Below, piece after piece: positions 34,090 through 44,258 of a DNA stretch of 64,000 nt. Position 1 is the stretch's first letter. Every line of letters begins with the position of its first letter. A model generated the notes under the pieces. The model made no database searches. It was not told where the DNA came from and saw only the letters and a program-made list of their open reading frames with translations. The stretch is from the NCBI RefSeq assembly GCF_010015445.1, contig NC_053128.1:11700340-11764339 (forward strand), given 5' to 3'. A program made the position numbers and the translations under genes. Source of the stretch: Perca fluviatilis (Eukaryota > Chordata > Actinopteri > Perciformes > Percidae).

Positions 34090-35719
34090 CAGTGCCTTGC
34101 GAAAGTATTCGGCCCCCTTGAACTTTTCGACCTTTTGCCACATTTCAGGCCTCAAACATAAAGATATAAAACTGTAATTTTTTGTGAAGAATCAACAACA
34201 AGTGGGTCCCAATTATGAAGTGGAACGAAATTCATTGGCTATTTCAAACTTTTTTAACAAATAAAAAACTGAAAAAGTGGGCGTGCAAAATTATTCAGCC
34301 CCTTTACTTTCAGTGCAGCAAACTCTCTCCGAAGTTCAGTGAGGATCTCTGAATGATCCAATGTTGACCTAAATGACTAATGATGATAAATAGAATCCAG
34401 CTGTGTGTAATCAAGTCTCCGTATAAATGCACCTGCTCTGTGATAGTCTCAGAGGTCCGTATAAAGCGCAGAGAGCATCATGAAGAACAAGGAACACACC
34501 AGGCAGGTCCGAGATACTGTTGTGGGAGAAGTTTAAAGCCGGATTTGGATACAAAAAGATTTCCCAAGCTTTAAACATCCCAAGGAGCACTGTGCAGCGG
34601 CGATAATATTGAAATGGAAGGAGTATCAGACCACTACAAATCTCGAACACGGCCCGTCCCTCTAAACTTTCAGCTCATACAATGAGAAGACTGATCAGAG
34701 ATGCAGCCAAGAGGCCCATGATCACTCTGGATGAACTGCAGAGATCTACAGCTGAGGTGGGAGACTCTGTCCATAGGACAACAATCCGTCGTATACTGCA
34801 CAAATCTGGCCTTTATGGAAGAGTGGCAAGAAGAAAGCCATTTCTTAAAGATATCCATAAAAAGTGTTGTTTAAAGTTTGCCAAAAGCCACCTGGGAGAC
34901 ACACCAAACATGTGGAAGAAGGTGCTGTGGTCAGATGAAACCAAAATCGAACTTTTTGGCAACAATGCAAAACGTTATGTTTGGCGTAAAAGCAACACAG
35001 CTCATCACCCTGAACACACCATCCCCACTGTCAAACATGGTGGTGGCAGCATCATGGTTTGGGCCTGCTTTTCTTCAGCAGGGACAGGGAAGATGGTTAA
35101 AATTGATGGGAAGATGGATGGAGCCAAATACAGGACCATTCTGGAAGAAAACCTGATTGAGTCTGCAAAAGACCTGAGACTGGGACGGAGATTTGTCTTC
35201 CAACAAGACAATGATCCAGAACATAAAGCAAAATCTACAATGGAATGGTTCACAAATAAACATATCCAGGTGTTAGAATGGCCAAGTCAAAGTCCAGACC
35301 TGAATCCAATCGAGAATCTGTGGAAAGAACTGAAAACTGCTGTTCACAAACGCTCTCCATCCAACCTCACTGAGCTCGAGCTGTTTTGCAAGGAGGAATG
35401 GGCAAAAATGTCAGTCTCTCGATGTGCAAAACTGATAGAGACATACCCCAAGCGACTTACAGCTGTAATCGCAGCAAAAGGTGGCGCTACAAAGTATTAA
35501 CTTAAGGGGGCTGAATAATTTTGCACGCCCAATATTTCAGTTTTTTATTTGTTTAAAAGGTTTGAAATATCCAATAAATTTCGTTCCACTTCATGATTGT
35601 GTCCCACTTGTTGTTGATTCTTCACAAAAAATTACAGTTTTATATCTTTATGTTTGAGGCCTGAAATGTGGCAAAAGGTCGAAAAGTTCAAGGGGGCCGA
35701 ATACTTTCGCAAGGCACTG
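34090..35719 (+). mobile_element. Tc1-like transposon, copy 1 (1630 bp), inside Rex3
   Basis: It begins CAGTGCCTTGCGAAAGTATT and ends in the reverse complement (AATACTTTCGCAAGGCACTG), flanked by TA on both sides (34088-34089, 35720-35721). The inverted repeats are long, over 200 bp, nearly perfect for the first ~120 bp and then again at 'gggcgtgcaaaattattcag'. TA duplication, a ~1.6-kb size and a DD34E transposase define a Tc1-like element. Excising it with one TA restores the Rex3 reading frame exactly (SHGLS followed by ITNTMF). Confidence 0.96.
34480..35500 (+). pseudogene. Tc1-like DD34E transposase, copy 1, N-terminal half frameshifted
   Basis: The start MKNKEHTRQVRDT at 34480 is followed by small indels relative to copy 2 (GTTGTGGG against GTTGGGG, TGCAGCGGCG against TGCAAGCG, and a scrambled stretch near 34640). 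These disrupt the first helix-turn-helix. From 34682 the frame is open for 272 codons to the natural end AAKGGATKY. The catalytic triad is present: D85 (WSDETKI), D176 (FQQDNDP) and E211 (LNPIENLWKE), with 34 residues between the last two. The transposase would cut and paste the element in the nucleus by binding the inverted repeats, but without the N-terminal DNA-binding region this copy cannot do so. Confidence 0.93.
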
Positions 35720-37262
35720 TATAACAAATACCATGTTCAAACATAGGGATGCTCATAAGTGTACTTGGTACCAGAGCACCCTAGGCAAAAGGTCAATGAT
35801 CGATTTTATAATCGTTTCATCTGATCTGAGGCCATATGTTTTGGACACTCGGGTGAAGAGAGGGACGGAGCTGTCAACCGATCACCATCTGGTGGTGATT
35901 TGGGTCAGGGGATGGGGGAAGACTCTGGACAGACCTGGTAAGCCCAAACGGGTAGTGTGGGTAAATTGGGAACGTCTGGTGGTGGCCCCTGTCCGACAGA
36001 CTTTCAACTCACACCTCCGGCGGAGCTTTTCGTTCATCCCTGTGGGGGCATTGAACCCGAGTGCACAATGTTCAAAGTTTCCAGTGCTGAAGCTGCGGTG
36101 AGGAGCTGTGGTCTTAGGGTCTTAGGTGCCTCAAGGGGCGGTAACCCACGAACACCGTGGTGGACACCGGTGGTCAGGGAAGCCTTCCGACTGAAGGAGT
36201 CTTTCCGGGATATGTTATCCAAGAGGAGTCCGGGGGAAGTTGAAGGGTACCGAAGGTACCGAAGGGCTGCAGCCTCTGCTGTGAAAGAGGCAAAGCAGCG
36301 GGTGTGGGAGAAGTTTGGAGAAGACATGGAGAAGGACTTTCAGTCGGCACCAAGGTGCTTCTGGAAAACCGTTCGTCACCTCAGGAGGGGGAAGCGGGAA
36401 ACCATCCAAGCTGTGTACAGTAAGGATGGGACACTGTTGACCTCAACTGAGGAGGTAATAGGGCGGTGGAAGGAGCACTTTGAGGAACTCCTGAATCCGA
36501 CTAATATGCCCTCTATGTTAGAGGCAGAGCTGTAGGATGATGGGGGTTCATTGTCAATTTCCCAGGCGGAAGTCACTGATGTAGTCAAACAACTCCACAG
36601 TGTCAAAGCCCCTGGGATTGATGAGATCTGTCCAGAAATGCTCAAAGCTCTGGGTGTGGAGGGGCTGTCTTGGTTGACACACCTCTTCAACATTGCGTGG
36701 AAGTCTGGGACAGTGCCAAAGGAGTGGCAGACCGGGGTGGTGGTTTTCCTTTTTAAAAAGGGGGACCAGAGGGTGTGTGCCAGTTACAGGGGTATCACAC
36801 TTCTCAGCCTCCCTGGTAAAGTCTACTCCAAGGTGCTGGAAAGGAGGGTTCGGCCGATAGTCAAACCTCAGATTGAAGAGGAACAATGTGGATTCCGTCC
36901 TGGTCATGGAACAACGGACCTGATCTTCACTCTCGCAAGGATCCTGGAGGGAGCCTGGGAGTATGCCCATCCGGTCTACGTGTGTTTTGTGGATTTGGAG
37001 AAGGTGTATGACCGGGTCCCCCGGGAGATACTGTGGGAGGTACTGCGGGAGTATGGGGTGAGAGGGTCTCCAGGGCCATCCAATCTCTGTACGACCAAAG
37101 TGAGAGCTGTGTCCGGATTCTCGGCAGTAAGTCGGACTCGTTTCAAGTGAGGGTTGGCCTCCGCCAGGGCTGCGCTTTGTCACCAATCCTGTTTGTAATA
37201 TTTATGGACAGGATATCAAGGCGTAGTAGGGGTGGGGAGGGGTTGCAGTTTGGTGGGCTCAT

Positions 37263-37451
37263 CGCTCATCCGCTGGCTGCAAGAAGAACAAATTTTGACA
37301 GATTTTGCAGCTGCAAACTCGGCTTTCTTGGTCAATATAGCGCACACAGGAATGTTTTGCTTCAATGAACTACATTTACCATCAACACTGATTGGACATC
37401 CACATAAAAGTGATGAATTTCTCTTGCACACTTGTTACACCATGAATGGAT
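37263..37451. other. Short spacer between Rex3 and the L2-like LINE
   Basis: Nothing recognised. Confidence 0.5.
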
Positions 37452-38336
37452 GTTCAATTCAATTTCAATTCTATTTATTTATAGTATCAAATCATAACAA
37501 CAGTTATCTCGAGACAACTTTACAGATAGAGTAGGTCTAGACCACACTCTATAATTTCCAAAGCCCCAACAATTACAGTAATTCCCTCAAGAGCAAGCAT
37601 TAGCAGTGGCTGTTGCGACAGTGGCGAGGAAAAACTCCCCTTTAGAAAGAAACCTCAGCAGACCCAGACTCTTGGTAGGCGGTGTCTGACGGGGCTGGTT
37701 GGGGGTGTGATGAACAGTGGCAATAATAGTCACATTAAAGATAATGGAACAGTGACTTCGAAGGTAGTCGTTGTAGTTCATGTCATAGCAGGGCACATCG
37801 TGTCATACTGAGTAGTGCAGTTTCATATACCGGATCCTGACTACTCTGTGTGTATGAACATCACAGCAGGGTGTTGCGGGATGCAACGTGGCACTGCAGA
37901 CCACGGGTGGATGCAGTGGATGCAGCAGACGCAGCAGGACGCGGCTGGGCATTGCAGGGAATCGCAGAGCATAGCTCTGTGAAGAAGACACATAAGGACT
38001 CCGGGGAGTAAACTCCCCAGAGCTAGGTTAGTAACAAGCAGTTCTGGGACAGGATGCATACAAAAGGAAACAAGTGAAAACGGAGATGAGAGAGCAGCTC
38101 AATGTCTCATAGGAAGGAAGGAACTTCCCCGGTAGTCTAGAATTATAATAGCATAACTAAAAGAGGCAGGTTAGCTTAGAGAGAGGTGCCGGATCAGGCT
38201 TGAACTCTCCCCTGCCGGATCGGGCTGTACTGGCCTGCCTCCCTCTACTCTCACTATATTATTGATTATATGATAAATAAATCTGATGACTACGAAGAGA
38301 AGCAGGTGGGCCGGGTTAGGCGGACGCTGCAACTCC

Positions 38337-39887
38337 TCACTCCCTAACTATAAGCTTTATCAAAAGGAGGGTTTTGAGTTTACTCTTAAATGTGGTGACG
38401 GTGTCTGCCCCCCGAACCCAGACTGGGAGCTGGTTCCATAGGAAAGGAGCCTGGTAGCTGAAGGCTCTGGCCCCCAGTCTACTTTTAGAGACTCTAGGAA
38501 CCACAAGTAACTCTGCATTCTGGGAGCGCAGTGCTCTAGTGGGACAATAAGGTACTAGGAGCTGTTCTAGATAGGATGGTGCTTGACCATTTAGGGCTTT
38601 GTAGGTCAGGAGAAGGACTTTAAAGTCAATACTGAATTTTACAGGAAGCCAATGCAGAGAAGCTAATACGAGAGAAATATGATCTCTTTTCTTAGTTCTT
38701 GTCAGAACACGTGCTGCAGCATTCTGGATCAGCTGAAGAGTCTTAAGGGACTTATTTGAGCAACCTGACAGTAGGGAATTACAATAGTCCAGCCTGGAAG
38801 TAACAACTGCATGGACTAGTTTTTCAGCATCGTTTTGAGACAGGATATTCCTAATTTTGGCAATGTTACGAAGATGAAAAAAGGCTGTTCTTGAGCTTTG
38901 TTTTAGATGGGCGTTAAAGGATATATCCTGATCAAAAATAACTCTTAGATTTCTGACAGTTGTGCTGGAGGCCAGGACAATACCATCCAGAGTAGCTATA
39001 TCTTTAGATAATGAAGTTCGGAGGTGTTTAGGGCCCAGCACAATAACTTCAGTTTTGTTAGAGTTTAACATCAGAAAATTGTAGGTTATCCAGGATTTTA
39101 TATCTTTAAGTGCTTGAAGTTTAGCTAACTGACTGGTTTCGTCTGGTTTGATTGACAAGTATAATTGGGTGTCATCCGCATAACAGTGATAGTTAATTGA
39201 GTGTGTCCTAATAATATTACCAAGAGGAAGCAATATATAAGGAGAATAGAATTGGTCCAAGCACTGAGCCTTGTGGAACGCCATGGCTAACTTTAGCGTA
39301 CTTGGAAGATTTATCATTAACATTAACAAATTGAGATCAATCAGAGAAATAGGACTTAAACCAGCTTACTGCGTAAGTGCTAAGTGTTCCAATCTCTGTA
39401 ACAGGATTGTATGGTCAATAGTGTCAAATGCAGCACTAAGATCTAGTAAAACGAGTATGGAGACAAGTCCTCTGTCTGCAGCAGTTAGAACATCGTTAGT
39501 AATTTTCACCAGTGCCGTCTCTGTGCTATGATGCTTTCTAAATCCTGATTGAAAGTCTTCAAATAAGCTGTTGCTATGGAGAAAATCACATAACTGATTA
39601 GCAACTACCTTCTCAAGGATCTTGGAGAGAAAGGGAAGGTTAGATATAGGTCTATAGTTTGCTAAGACCTCAGGATCGAGGGTGGGTTTTTTCAGAAGAG
39701 GTTTTATCACAGCTACTTTAAATGACTGGGGTACATAACCTGTTAATAGAGACATATTGATCATATCTAGTAGTGAAGTGTTAACCATGGGTAATGCTTC
39801 TTTGACTAGCCTCGTTGGGTTGGGGTCTAAGAGACAGGTAGATGGTTTAGCTGAAGATACCTTTACCATTATTTGTTGAAGGTCCAT
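38337..39887 (-). pseudogene. L2-like reverse transcriptase, frameshifted
   Basis: The N-terminal ORF (39887-39366, 173 codons) carries [54 protein letters not shown] and [18 protein letters not shown] (RT motifs 1-3, catalytic D in SAAFD). A frameshift near 39360-39270 scrambles the VPQGSVLGP motif. The second ORF (39329-38337, 330 codons) has YADDTQLYLS at residues 50-59 (catalytic DD), LNSNKTEVIVLGP, HLRNIAKIRNIL, RLDYCNSLLSG, AARVLTRTKKRDHI, LHWLPVKFSIDFK and SRLGARAFSYQAPFLWNQLP. The last two phrases are the typical CR1/L2-group C-terminus. It would reverse-transcribe the element RNA at the target site. Confidence 0.9.
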
Positions 39888-40309
39888 AGGATAAAAGCAG
39901 TCTAAGTATATGTCAGGTCTAGTCGTTCTTTCTAGGAGTTGTGCAAAGGTTGTAGGTTAAATTGGTTAACAAATGATGGATTTTATCTCTAATTGTTATA
40001 ATTTTATCATTAAAGAAGCTCATGAAGTCATCACTACTCAGAGCTAGAGGAATAGAAGGCTCACTAGAGCTATGACTCTCTGTCAGCCTGGCTACAGTGC
40101 TGAAAAGAAACCTTGGGTTGTTCTTGTTTTCTTCTATTAATGATGAGTAATAGTCTGATCTAGTATTTCTGAGGGCCTTCCTATAGGTTTACAGACTGTC
40201 TTGCCAATCCAAACAAGATTCTTCCAGTTTGGTGGAATGCCATTTACTTTCAAGTTTTTGCGAGATTTGCTTTAATTTACGAGTTTGGGAGTTATACCAA
40301 GGTGCAAGT

Positions 40310-40494
40310 CAGAGGTGTATAGTCCAGGTGCCAGAAAGTAAAAATCCTGCCATGTTTTTGGATCTGCCTCTAACTCTAGAACAGGTGTTTTCACTAACGA
40401 GCTCATCTACCTGGTAGAGGAGCTGGTTTAGTGATGGTTGGGACAGCTGCTGGACAGGATTTCTACTTTCTGGCACCTGGACTATACACCTCTG
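40310..40494. mobile_element. 185-bp hAT-type MITE inside the L2-like LINE
   Basis: The termini CAGAGGTGTATAGTCCAGGT and ACCTGGACTATACACCTCTG are perfect 20-bp inverted repeats, and similarity continues to about 40 bp. The exact 8-bp target duplication GTGCAAGT lies at 40302-40309 and 40495-40502. The short plus- and minus-strand ORFs here are the two halves of this palindrome. Confidence 0.96.
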
Positions 40495-40512
40495 GTGCAA
40501 GTTTCCTTTGCT

Positions 40513-40704
40513 TCATCGTCTTCTTTTGAGGGGAGCAACAGAGTCTAAAGTAGTCCGTAGGCAGGCCGTAGCACCATCTACACAATTGTCAATTTGAGAG
40601 GGACTAAAGTTTACATAAAGGTCCTCTGTTGTATTAAAGCACGGTAATGAGTTTAGTGCTGTTGGAATATCTTCCTTAAATTTAGCTATAGCACTGTCAG
40701 GCAT
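40513..40704 (-). pseudogene. L2-like linker segment between endonuclease and RT
   Basis: Encodes MPDSAIAKFKEDIPTALNSL and CVDGATACLRTTLDSVAPLK, matching the inter-domain part of fish L2-like ORF2 proteins. It lies in the expected order between the endonuclease fragment and the RT. Confidence 0.7.
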
Positions 40705-40762
40705 CTAGTGTAGAAGCTTTTATCTAATTTCGTATAATCGGGTATTAAGAATTCGAAAGTTA

Positions 40763-41690
40763 TTAAAGGGATACTTCACCGATTTAGCATTCAGCTTTGT
40801 ATCAGTAGAAACCCGATAGTATTTCTGAATGACCGTGCCTCCCTCCCTCATGTCCCCCTGAGACGAGAGATTTCTGCATTTGGGGCCTGGAAAAAATCTT
40901 CCGATGACGTAAAATGACGATTTTTGCGTCATTGGAAGATTTTTGGGCCAGAGGCAAAGGACTACAGCCAGTAGTAGGATCTACTTCCGTATGTTTTCAA
41001 CACAGGGGGTTGGACTGCCGAGTCTGGCCGAGGTATTCCGAATGAAAACGACTGTCAGCCATCTTGAATCTTCGCTAAACAGGCTTTCGGTTTTCAGCAG
41101 AAAACATTTACAACAATTGTCTGCATTCAAACTACCGGGCGTGTGTACCACCGGGATACATCGGTACAGATCGGAGAATATGGAGGAAACGTTATTACAG
41201 ACGCAATACTCGGCACACTACGTGAGCTTCGCCTGCACGGAGACCAGCGGTGTCGCTCAATGCCGCTAGCCGGATAGGGGACATCCTCATTGGCTAGGTG
41301 GAAGGTGTTTTTGTTGTTGTGGAAACATGCCTGAACAACAGTGTACCGGAACCGGGACTATCCAGCTACCAGGCTGCTCTCGCCGGCCCGTGGAGGTGGA
41401 CTGGTGTAGAAATAAAATCCAACTAGCTACTGCTAACTGCTGATGGAGCTTGTGACTGTTAAATGCCGACCATTCGACATTCCACGCTAATTCACGCCTG
41501 TGTTTATACTCCGTGTTTAGCTACACCAATGCTAGTATGTGTTAGCTGAACTTTACGGATCCTGCTTGCAAGTGTCCGCTCATTTAGACCACAAACTGGA
41601 CTACATCCAACTTCAACGACACTCCCAACGTGAGTTCAGAGACTTTGTGTTTTTGTTGTGGAAACATGCCTGAATAGTGTAGTGTAGTGT
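40763..41690 (+). mobile_element. MITE-like insertion in the L2-like LINE (right border uncertain)
   Basis: It starts TTAAAGGGATACTTCACCGA with 'tttagcattcagctttgtat', a terminus I know from a frequent fish DNA-transposon derivative. LINE homology stops just before it and resumes around 41695 (endonuclease residues ...[12 protein letters not shown] on the minus strand). No inverted copy of the left end is found at the right side, so either the right end is deleted or a second sequence is also inserted. A ~30-bp segment ('gttgtggaaacatgcctgaa') occurs twice, at about 41316-41335 and 41655-41674. Confidence 0.65.
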
Positions 41691-41696
41691 AGGATT

Positions 41697-42224
41697 AATT
41701 AACAGGCTTGAATCAAATATGGCTGCAACTCCCCCTCCTCGGCCTGAGCTTCTAGGAATTTGGGTATTAATATGACTGGGAGGAGTGGCTTCATTTAGAC
41801 TAACATATTCTTCATGGCCCAGCCAGGTTTCAGTAAGACAGAGTAGATCGATTTGATTATCGGATATCAATTTGTTTACTAGTACTGCTTTAGACGATAG
41901 AGATCTGATATTTAATAGTCCACATCTAATTTTCCTATCCTGTTCTATCATTGCAGTGGTAGTTTTAATTACAATTAGGTTGTTACGTATTGCCCCTCTC
42001 TTGGTTACCTTTGATCTAACTGATCTGAGTCGAGGAACAGACACCGTCTCATTTTTTGGGACAGGCTGTGGCTGACGTGAACTGGATGCTAAATTGACTA
42101 TGTTTGCAGTCAACTTCTTATTACTTATGTGATTCGCCACTTTGTATGGTCTATTGTTGATTATAACTGGAATAGTACTAGTCGTACATGTTACCCTGCA
42201 GAAAACATTTTCAGATTCATCCAC
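41697..42224 (-). pseudogene. L2-like ORF N-terminus and start of APE endonuclease
   Basis: The frame is open from 42224 (GTG; upstream codons are also open as [13 protein letters not shown]). It contains the leader [20 protein letters not shown] and the endonuclease start [20 protein letters not shown] followed by [14 protein letters not shown] (catalytic N and E) and [14 protein letters not shown]. It ends where the MITE-like insertion begins. The remaining endonuclease motifs are absent from the window. Confidence 0.85.
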
Positions 42225-42275
42225 TTGTATAGTGCTATCAGGATCAATACCTGGGGGGCATGAATCGGTGACATT

Positions 42276-42862
42276 TTAAATCTGTCTTCAATTTGTAATT
42301 GAAAAAAACGGAAAAAATAAAAGCCCAGCCAAATAAATGGTCCGGTTTTTCAGTTCCATTAAGAGGTTTCTGGGGAGAGAGAAACATTGAAACAGATGTA
42401 GCACCCATTTTCACACAGCCTCAGGCTGGACAGCTCACTGTCACTCTGGGAAGATGTCACCTCCCTCAAACCAAAGGCATTATACCAAAAAATTGCACAA
42501 TATGTGTGTCACAGAGCTTGCCTCGGGTCTTTAGACTCCACGAGGCGACATACCTGCTGGGATCACCTTACTTTGTACATCACTGCACTCACCCATCACA
42601 GTGAGCTGAATCTTCAGAGGAAAATTCTTTTCTATTGCAAATAAAGACAAAGATGTTTTCCATATCGTTCCCATTTTATTTTAAATTAGCCTGATATTAA
42701 CTTACACTCGATTTCCTTTTACCTAAATGTTTCTTTCCTCTTCCTTTCCTCTTTTTCCCCATCAAAAACCTTTGAATCAATTTCATGCCCTACAAATACT
42801 GTTTACCCTCTTGGGTGTGAAACATCTGCTGCTAGCTCCCACTGGCTTCTTGAGCTTTCCTT

Positions 42863-42929
<67 letters not shown>

Positions 42930-43756
42930 CTTTTTTTCAAAGACTCTATAAAGAAGCTTGTCGCAGTTCAGGCCCGGCTTGGAAATGGTCGATTGCTCAT
43001 AATGTGCCTTCAAGAATCGGGCGTGTGCTGCGTATTCATTGCCTGTATTCACTGATGAGGGACACCGCTACAGTCGATTGTCAATTTAACCTACAGTATA
43101 TTTTGTGCTGCAATCTGTTCACTGTATCCAATACGTGTCTATTATGAGCCTTAGTGTTGTTGCTGGAAATGTATCTCTGAGGTCCAAAGAGCCTTTACAG
43201 TCAATAAAGATTCCCACCATCTGGGAAAGTCTTTACTGAAACTCTTTTAAAATATAAGTTTTATTTATGAACATCCTGTAAAAGCCATAAGCATTTCTCT
43301 CTGCGTCTTGCTGTCACACTGTTTATTTTTCCTCTTGTTAAATTAGCTGTTCTGGGTGCTGTCGGATTTGGAGTAATTTTAAAAACAGCCTATAATTACT
43401 GATACACCCCAGAGTTTCAATGCAGTGCTAACAACTGAAAAGCAACTGCTTATACCAGATATAGTAGATGCTTTTATTGTCCAGTAATCTACACTTTTAT
43501 AGGACGACTTGTATTATTAGTGTCATAGCTTAAGGACTTGTCGGTACATTTGTATAGCACAAAGGGACATAACATGAAATCCTGTAATCCACAGCTCTCT
43601 AACATGTTTTCATTCAGAAACATATTATTAAAATTTATTTTTGGAGCCTGTAACCACAGTTACTGCCTCAAAGGGCATTATGGCCGCAATATGCAACACT
43701 TGAATGACATTTAATAAAAAGGAATCTAAAATTAAGTTTAGTACCTTTAGTTACCA
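42276..43756. other. No recognised gene; long (CT)n tract
   Basis: Contains the (TC)n microsatellite at 42863-42928. The rest is unique-looking, with no domain in short ORFs. Confidence 0.45.
42863..42928. repeat. (TC)n microsatellite
   Basis: Pure CT/TC run of about 65 bp. The SLSLSL and EREREREREE-like ORFs over it are artefacts. Confidence 0.97.
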
Positions 43757-43764
43757 TATTTTGG

Positions 43765-44250
43765 TTGCCTAGAAATCTAGACCCTAGTGGCAGCAAATGT
43801 AATTTGCAGCAAGGGTCAGTCTAGCAACTCTCCGTTGGCTTGCAAGCTGGAAAAAACAAATTCTGGTCAGGCCAATCACATCGTGTATAGAGTCGGTGGG
43901 TGGGCTTAACATAAGGACGGCAGAGTTGCGACGTTCCGCGTTAATTCCCTGCTTCTTGAAAACAAAGAAGATGGCTGCTGCTGCTGTTGGCGAACAGCGG
44001 TCTTTCGAATCGGCTTTGGCTGTGACTTGGAGTTAAGCACTGAAGTCATTATTAAAAAAGGAACATGTGTTCGGAGTTTTGCCGACCGGATACGGCAAAA
44101 GTTTAATCTATCAACTAGCGTTGCTCTGGTTGGCTATGAGTGCAGAGGGAATTTGAAAGACAACTGTTTATCCCGTCCCTCGGATTGAGCCCTGCCAATG
44201 GTGAGTTCCCAGACCCAACATCTTGATGTGGGTCTGGCTTGTCAGGCTAA
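43765..44250 (+). mobile_element. 486-bp non-autonomous hAT-type element carrying a captured helicase exon fragment
   Basis: The left end TTGCCTAGAAATCTAGACCC and the right end (reverse complement TTAGCCTGACAAGCCAGACC) are imperfect inverted repeats. They are flanked by an exact 8-bp duplication TATTTTGG (43757-43764, 44251-44258). The end sequence resembles that of the element at 23574. Inside lies a plus-strand fragment related to RecQ-type helicases (see next entry) and no transposase. Confidence 0.88.
43971..44156 (+). pseudogene. RecQ-like helicase exon fragment (motif I) inside a hAT element
   Basis: From ATG at 43971 one frame of 62 codons reads MAAAAVGEQRSFESALAVTW, a stop at 44034, then ALKSLLKKEHVFGVLPTGYG and KSLIYQLALLWLA, ending at 44156. 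LPTGYGKSLIYQ is the Walker A (motif I) of RecQ-family DNA helicases, with the conserved Gly-Lys-Ser, preceded by the hydrophobic strand (VFGVLP) usual for the family. The adjoining FESAL... start suggests an N-terminal exon of a RecQ-like protein. The rest of the helicase is absent and one stop interrupts the frame, so this is a relic of gene capture, not a gene. Confidence 0.75.
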
Positions 44251-44258
44251 TATTTTGG

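Larger units (their letters stand above)
33870..37262 (+). mobile_element. Rex3-type (RTE clade) LINE, truncated at both ends and split by Tc1
   Basis: The element has an APE-type endonuclease followed by RT in the order and wording of teleost Rex3. Two DNA stretches match the well-known conserved Rex3 RT segments: TGGCAGACCGGGGTGGTGGT at about 36726 and the CAGGGCTGCGCTTTGTCACC region at about 37164. The 5' part (33870-34089) and the rest (35720-37262) are separated by a Tc1 transposon. The copy stops before the YADD box and has no 3' UTR, so its 3' end has been lost by deletion. This is unlike normal 5' truncation. Confidence 0.88.
33870..37262 (+). pseudogene. Rex3 endonuclease-reverse transcriptase, broken
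   Basis: Endonuclease fragments: [34 protein letters not shown] (the usual catalytic GDFN reads GNFN, D to N), [11 protein letters not shown], and after the Tc1 gap TMFKHRDAHKCTWYQ, KRSMIDFIIVSSDLRP and STDHHLVV (the SDH-type motif). A linker follows (TPWWTPVVREAFRLKESFRD, ERKEHF-type RWKEHFEELLNP) with a stop at 36533. RT motifs: SVKAPGIDEICPEML, WQTGVVVFLFKKGD, YRGITLLSLPGKVYSKVLE, EEQCGFRPGHGTTD, VCFVDLEKVYDRVPR and, in another frame, VGLRQGCALSPILFVIFMD. Homology ends after EGLQFGGL at about 37262. Frameshifts occur near 36055 and 37070. It is dead by several lesions. Confidence 0.88.
37452..42275 (-). mobile_element. L2-like LINE, nearly full-length, minus strand, with two nested MITEs
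   Basis: On the minus strand the order is endonuclease (42224 to ~41697), linker (about 40704-40513), RT (39887-38337) and a ~0.9-kb 3' UTR ending near 37452 in AATTGAATTGAA-type sequence. The UTR contains the phrase 'gtggcgaggaaaaactcccc' (plus strand 37619), frequent in fish LINE UTRs. RT motifs are of the CR1/L2 group. Insertions at 40310-40494 and 40763-~41690 interrupt it, and the second one also replaces the C-terminal part of the endonuclease. The element is inactive. Confidence 0.85.

Noticed and set aside
36554..37186. 210-codon minus-strand ORF
   Set aside because: It is the antisense shadow of the Rex3 reverse transcriptase.
42727..43055. Leu/Ser- and Arg/Glu-repeat ORFs at the (TC)n tract
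   Set aside because: These are simple-sequence artefacts on both strands.
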